A stretch of 64,000 bases of DNA from Scleromitrula shiraiana (Eukaryota > Ascomycota > Leotiomycetes > Helotiales > Sclerotiniaceae), in assembly GCA_028455995.1 (NCBI GenBank), contig JABELC010000003.1:1612001-1676000 (forward strand), read 5' to 3'. The first letter of the stretch is position 1. The number at the start of each line of letters is the position of its first letter. Shown piece by piece: positions 60,956 through 64,000 of this stretch. The notes under the pieces are model-generated. The model made no database searches. It had not been told where the DNA came from and saw only the letters and a program-made list of their open reading frames with translations. The translations under genes and the position numbers were made by a program.

Positions 60956-63900
60956 GATTATAAATTTAGAAATATCTAAAAATTATTAATTATGTTTAAT
61001 TTATTCAAATCATACTTAAAAAGTTTATTTACTATTTTTATTTTAAGTTCTTTATAAAGAATATTATCAAAAAAAAGTCGAAACAAATCATTAAAAATCA
61101 AATAGATATTATAATAATAAAGACTTATAAAGTATTTAATAATGCTAAATCAAATAAAAGCTTTAGACTAAACAAAAATTTATTAATTTTTAATATAAAT
61201 CAATAAAAATATAGGTTAATAATAATAAACCTTTAAAAATTCGCATTAAAATTAAAATATATCAATAATCCTATTAATTTATATTTTTAATATTTATTTA
61301 ATAAAATATTGAATATCATTAAAAAGAAAATTATAATTAATAATCTTATACAAAATATAGAAATTGATTTAATTTTTTTATTTGAAGAATCATTTTAATA
61401 TCATAAAATTAATAAGATAATATAAGAGATTAATCATATAATTCAATAAAAAATCATAATAATATTTGATAAGTCACTATCCTTTTTAACTTTTCTTTAT
61501 TAATCACCACTATAATAATTATTAAAACCATTATCTTTATCTTTATTAATAAACTTAATTAACTCAATAGTAAAATCAAGTTTATTATCTACTTTATAGA
61601 TGAATTCAAAATAATACTTTAAGGGAAAAAAAAATTATTTATATTAAATTAAAAATATCAAAAATATTACTAATGCAAATGAATTAAAAAAGATTATTAA
61701 AAAAAAAATAATAGTATTAAAAAACATTGACTTTATAGTATTTGTAATTAAAGTAAAAATCAAGGTTTAGGAAGAATAAAATAAAAAAAATACGAAAATA
61801 TATATTATTATTCATCAATTTCTTTATGCTAACCTAATAAAGTTAATCAAAAATAAAGAAATAGTTTAAAAAATGATTAAAGCCTTTAAATATTAATATA
61901 AGGGTAAAAATTATATTTTTAATTATAATAAATTGATTAAATATAATTAAATAAATATAAATAATTTTAAAAATATTCAAAAAATAATTATTACAATTTA
62001 TTAATCATTTACAAAACTTATTAAAGTGAAATTAGTATTAAATATAATAATTCAATATATATAATTTATTATAATAATAAATAAAAAGTTTTTTATTTAA
62101 ATAGAATAATAATGTTTTATTGTTTGAAATTTAAAAATAAATAGATTTAATATAATAAAAGATCTTATAACCGATTTTATTAATAAAACTCAACAAATCA
62201 AAAATTTAGAAAATAAAACAATACTTTTTAACAATAAAAATCGAGGAATTTTATAAAAAAAAAAGCTATATTTAAATAATCTAAAAAATATTAATATAAA
62301 AAAGAAATAAAAGGATGAAAACAATATCAAATGAAAAACTTAAATTAAAATCAAAAATAGAATATTAAACAACAAATCCAACAATAAAGTTTTAAATTTA
62401 AATAATAAAAAAAAGTTTGATAATTATAAAAATTTTAGAATAATAATAATAATATTATTTATAATGATTAAAAACTTTTTATAAGGCTTATTTAATAAAA
62501 AATCAATTTTAAATATCATTATAAATATTTAATATAAATATATTTAAATTTATAATATTAATATTTTATATTATTATATATGGGATATATCAAAGTTTAT
62601 TATATTTTAAAAGTTTATATTATATAAATTAAAGAAATTCAAATTATTATTAATAAACAAAATGATCTATTTTATAAAAATAAATAAAGTCATATTAAAA
62701 TATTTTATAAAAAACAAATTTAAAATATTTTTTTTATATCAAAATACTTTATATTTTAATAAACTATTATTAAAATTGTTTTTAAGTATAATATAATAAA
62801 AAAATGATAAATATATATAATATAGTTATATATGGGATAGCAAAGAAATTGCTTATTTTTAAATAGATTTAAATATATATATTGTTATTTAATTATAAAA
62901 TAAAGCAATAATCTATTCAATATTTTTAATACTATTTCTAAATATCAGTGTTTATAAAAAATATATTAATATAAATATTTAATATAGGCGATTTAGGTAT
63001 TTTTCTGAAAAAAACATTAAAATAATCTAAAAAATAATAAAAAAACTATTTATCGAAGATTTAACTAGATATTTTAAAAATAAAAAAAAATGTATGAAAT
63101 ATATAAATTAATAAAATCATATCAAATATTATAAAAAATTATCGATTTAAAATTAACCAAAATCTTTAAACTTTTATATATTAATATTGTTAAAATCAAT
63201 TTAATCAATATTAATAAATATTAATATATTATTATTATTATTAATAAAGCATTTTGATTTAAATAGATTTATATTTATAAATATAAAAAAAGCATTAAAT
63301 TAACTTTACAAATTATTATAAAGTGATTTGAATTTTAATATAATTAAAAATCTATAAAATAGAGATTAAATAAAGACAAAAAATATAGTATAAATAAGCT
63401 AAATAAATTTATTAATAATATCGGTTTAATTATTAAATTTATTATATTATATACTCTAAATCAAAATAAAGTTTCAAAATGATTAATTCACACCTTACTT
63501 AAAAAAATGCGAGTAATTATAATTGATAAAGAAATATTTTTAATATTTTAGTCAAAGATATATTAAAATATAATTTACATTATAAATCAAATTATAATTA
63601 TCTTAATCAAAAAAATGACTTTATATAAAGTATTTATAAATTAAATTAATTTAAATTATAATAATAAATTTTTAATTATATATTTATATATATTAAATTA
63701 TAAAGTATATATGTATATTTCAAAAAAAAAGCGCGTTTTTAGTCAAAAATTTATTTTACATATTAAAATCAATATTCTAATAAATTTTAAAAATAATTAT
63801 ATATATCGCATATATATCTTAATATAAGTTAAAAAGAAAATTATATAAATTTCAAACATTCGATTGGATAAAAAAAGTTTGGTTATTGAACTAAACGATA

Positions 63901-64000
63901 ATATTATTATCGATCTTTAAAACAAAGAGGATAATAGCAATAATGTTTTAAAACTAATAAATAGTTTTTAATATATATAATCCAATAAATTTATTATTAA
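60788..64000 (+). mobile_element. Second family B LTR retrotransposon, opposite orientation, truncated by window end
   Basis: The 5' LTR at 60788-60955 is 168 bp, the same length as the LTRs at 15-28 kb, and begins TGTTAGAATGATTGCCGG. The internal region is the RIP-mutated reverse-complement counterpart of 15.4-20.46 kb. The gag-like segment lies near 61.5-61.9 kb and the integrase-like segment near 63.15-63.3 kb, at the same distances from the LTR as in the first copy. All frames contain stops. The 3' LTR would lie about 2 kb beyond the window if the copy is full length. Confidence 0.85.

Overview
The window comes from a filamentous ascomycete. Genes carry short spliceosomal introns (about 40-100 nt, GT...AG, often with a CTAAC-type branch site), and large AT-rich islands show repeat-induced point mutation (RIP). 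Protein style and transposon content suggest a Leotiomycetes-like fungus (Botrytis/Sclerotinia relatives), but the sequence alone does not prove this.

The core, 7.3-49.9 kb, is an epipolythiodioxopiperazine (ETP, gliotoxin/sirodesmin/acetylaranotin type) biosynthetic gene cluster. The left arm holds an AflR/GliZ-type Zn2Cys6 regulator, an AtaL-like DUF1857 protein, a P450, a GliK-like gamma-glutamyl cyclotransferase and a GliJ-like dipeptidase. The right arm holds a GliP-like NRPS, a GliA-like MFS pump, a GliN-like methyltransferase, a GliI-like C-S lyase, a GliT-like dithiol oxidase, a GliM-like O-methyltransferase, a GliG-like glutathione S-transferase, a GliC-like P450 and a further P450. 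By analogy with gliotoxin: the NRPS makes a diketopiperazine; GliC activates it; GliG adds glutathione; GliK and GliJ trim the adducts; GliI frees the thiols; GliT closes the disulfide; methyltransferases and extra P450s tailor the scaffold; GliA exports it. The NRPS is unusual: it reads T-C-A-T-C, without the N-terminal A domain and the C-terminal T domain of GliP.

The arms are separated by 13.1 kb of AT-rich DNA (15184-28312), which I resolve as two nested LTR retrotransposons. The outer one has 168-bp LTRs and a TTTAC target duplication; a 7.68-kb element with 160-bp LTRs and a GTTTT duplication sits inside its right-hand LTR. Both are RIP-degraded and probably Ty1/copia. A further copy of the outer family, in opposite orientation, starts at 60788 and runs off the window. 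A palindromic CGGNCCG motif recurs in many cluster promoters and is a candidate site for the cluster regulator.

Flanks: on the left, a Gly-rich multipass membrane protein (1.6-4.8 kb) and gene-poor DNA. On the right, two decayed genes (an ankyrin/ZZ-finger gene and a subtilase), then apparently intact genes for a Deg1/Pus3 tRNA pseudouridine synthase and a divergent Rho-like GTPase, a pentanucleotide microsatellite, and a second AT-rich transposon island from about 59.03 kb to the end. No rRNA, tRNA or CRISPR array was recognised.
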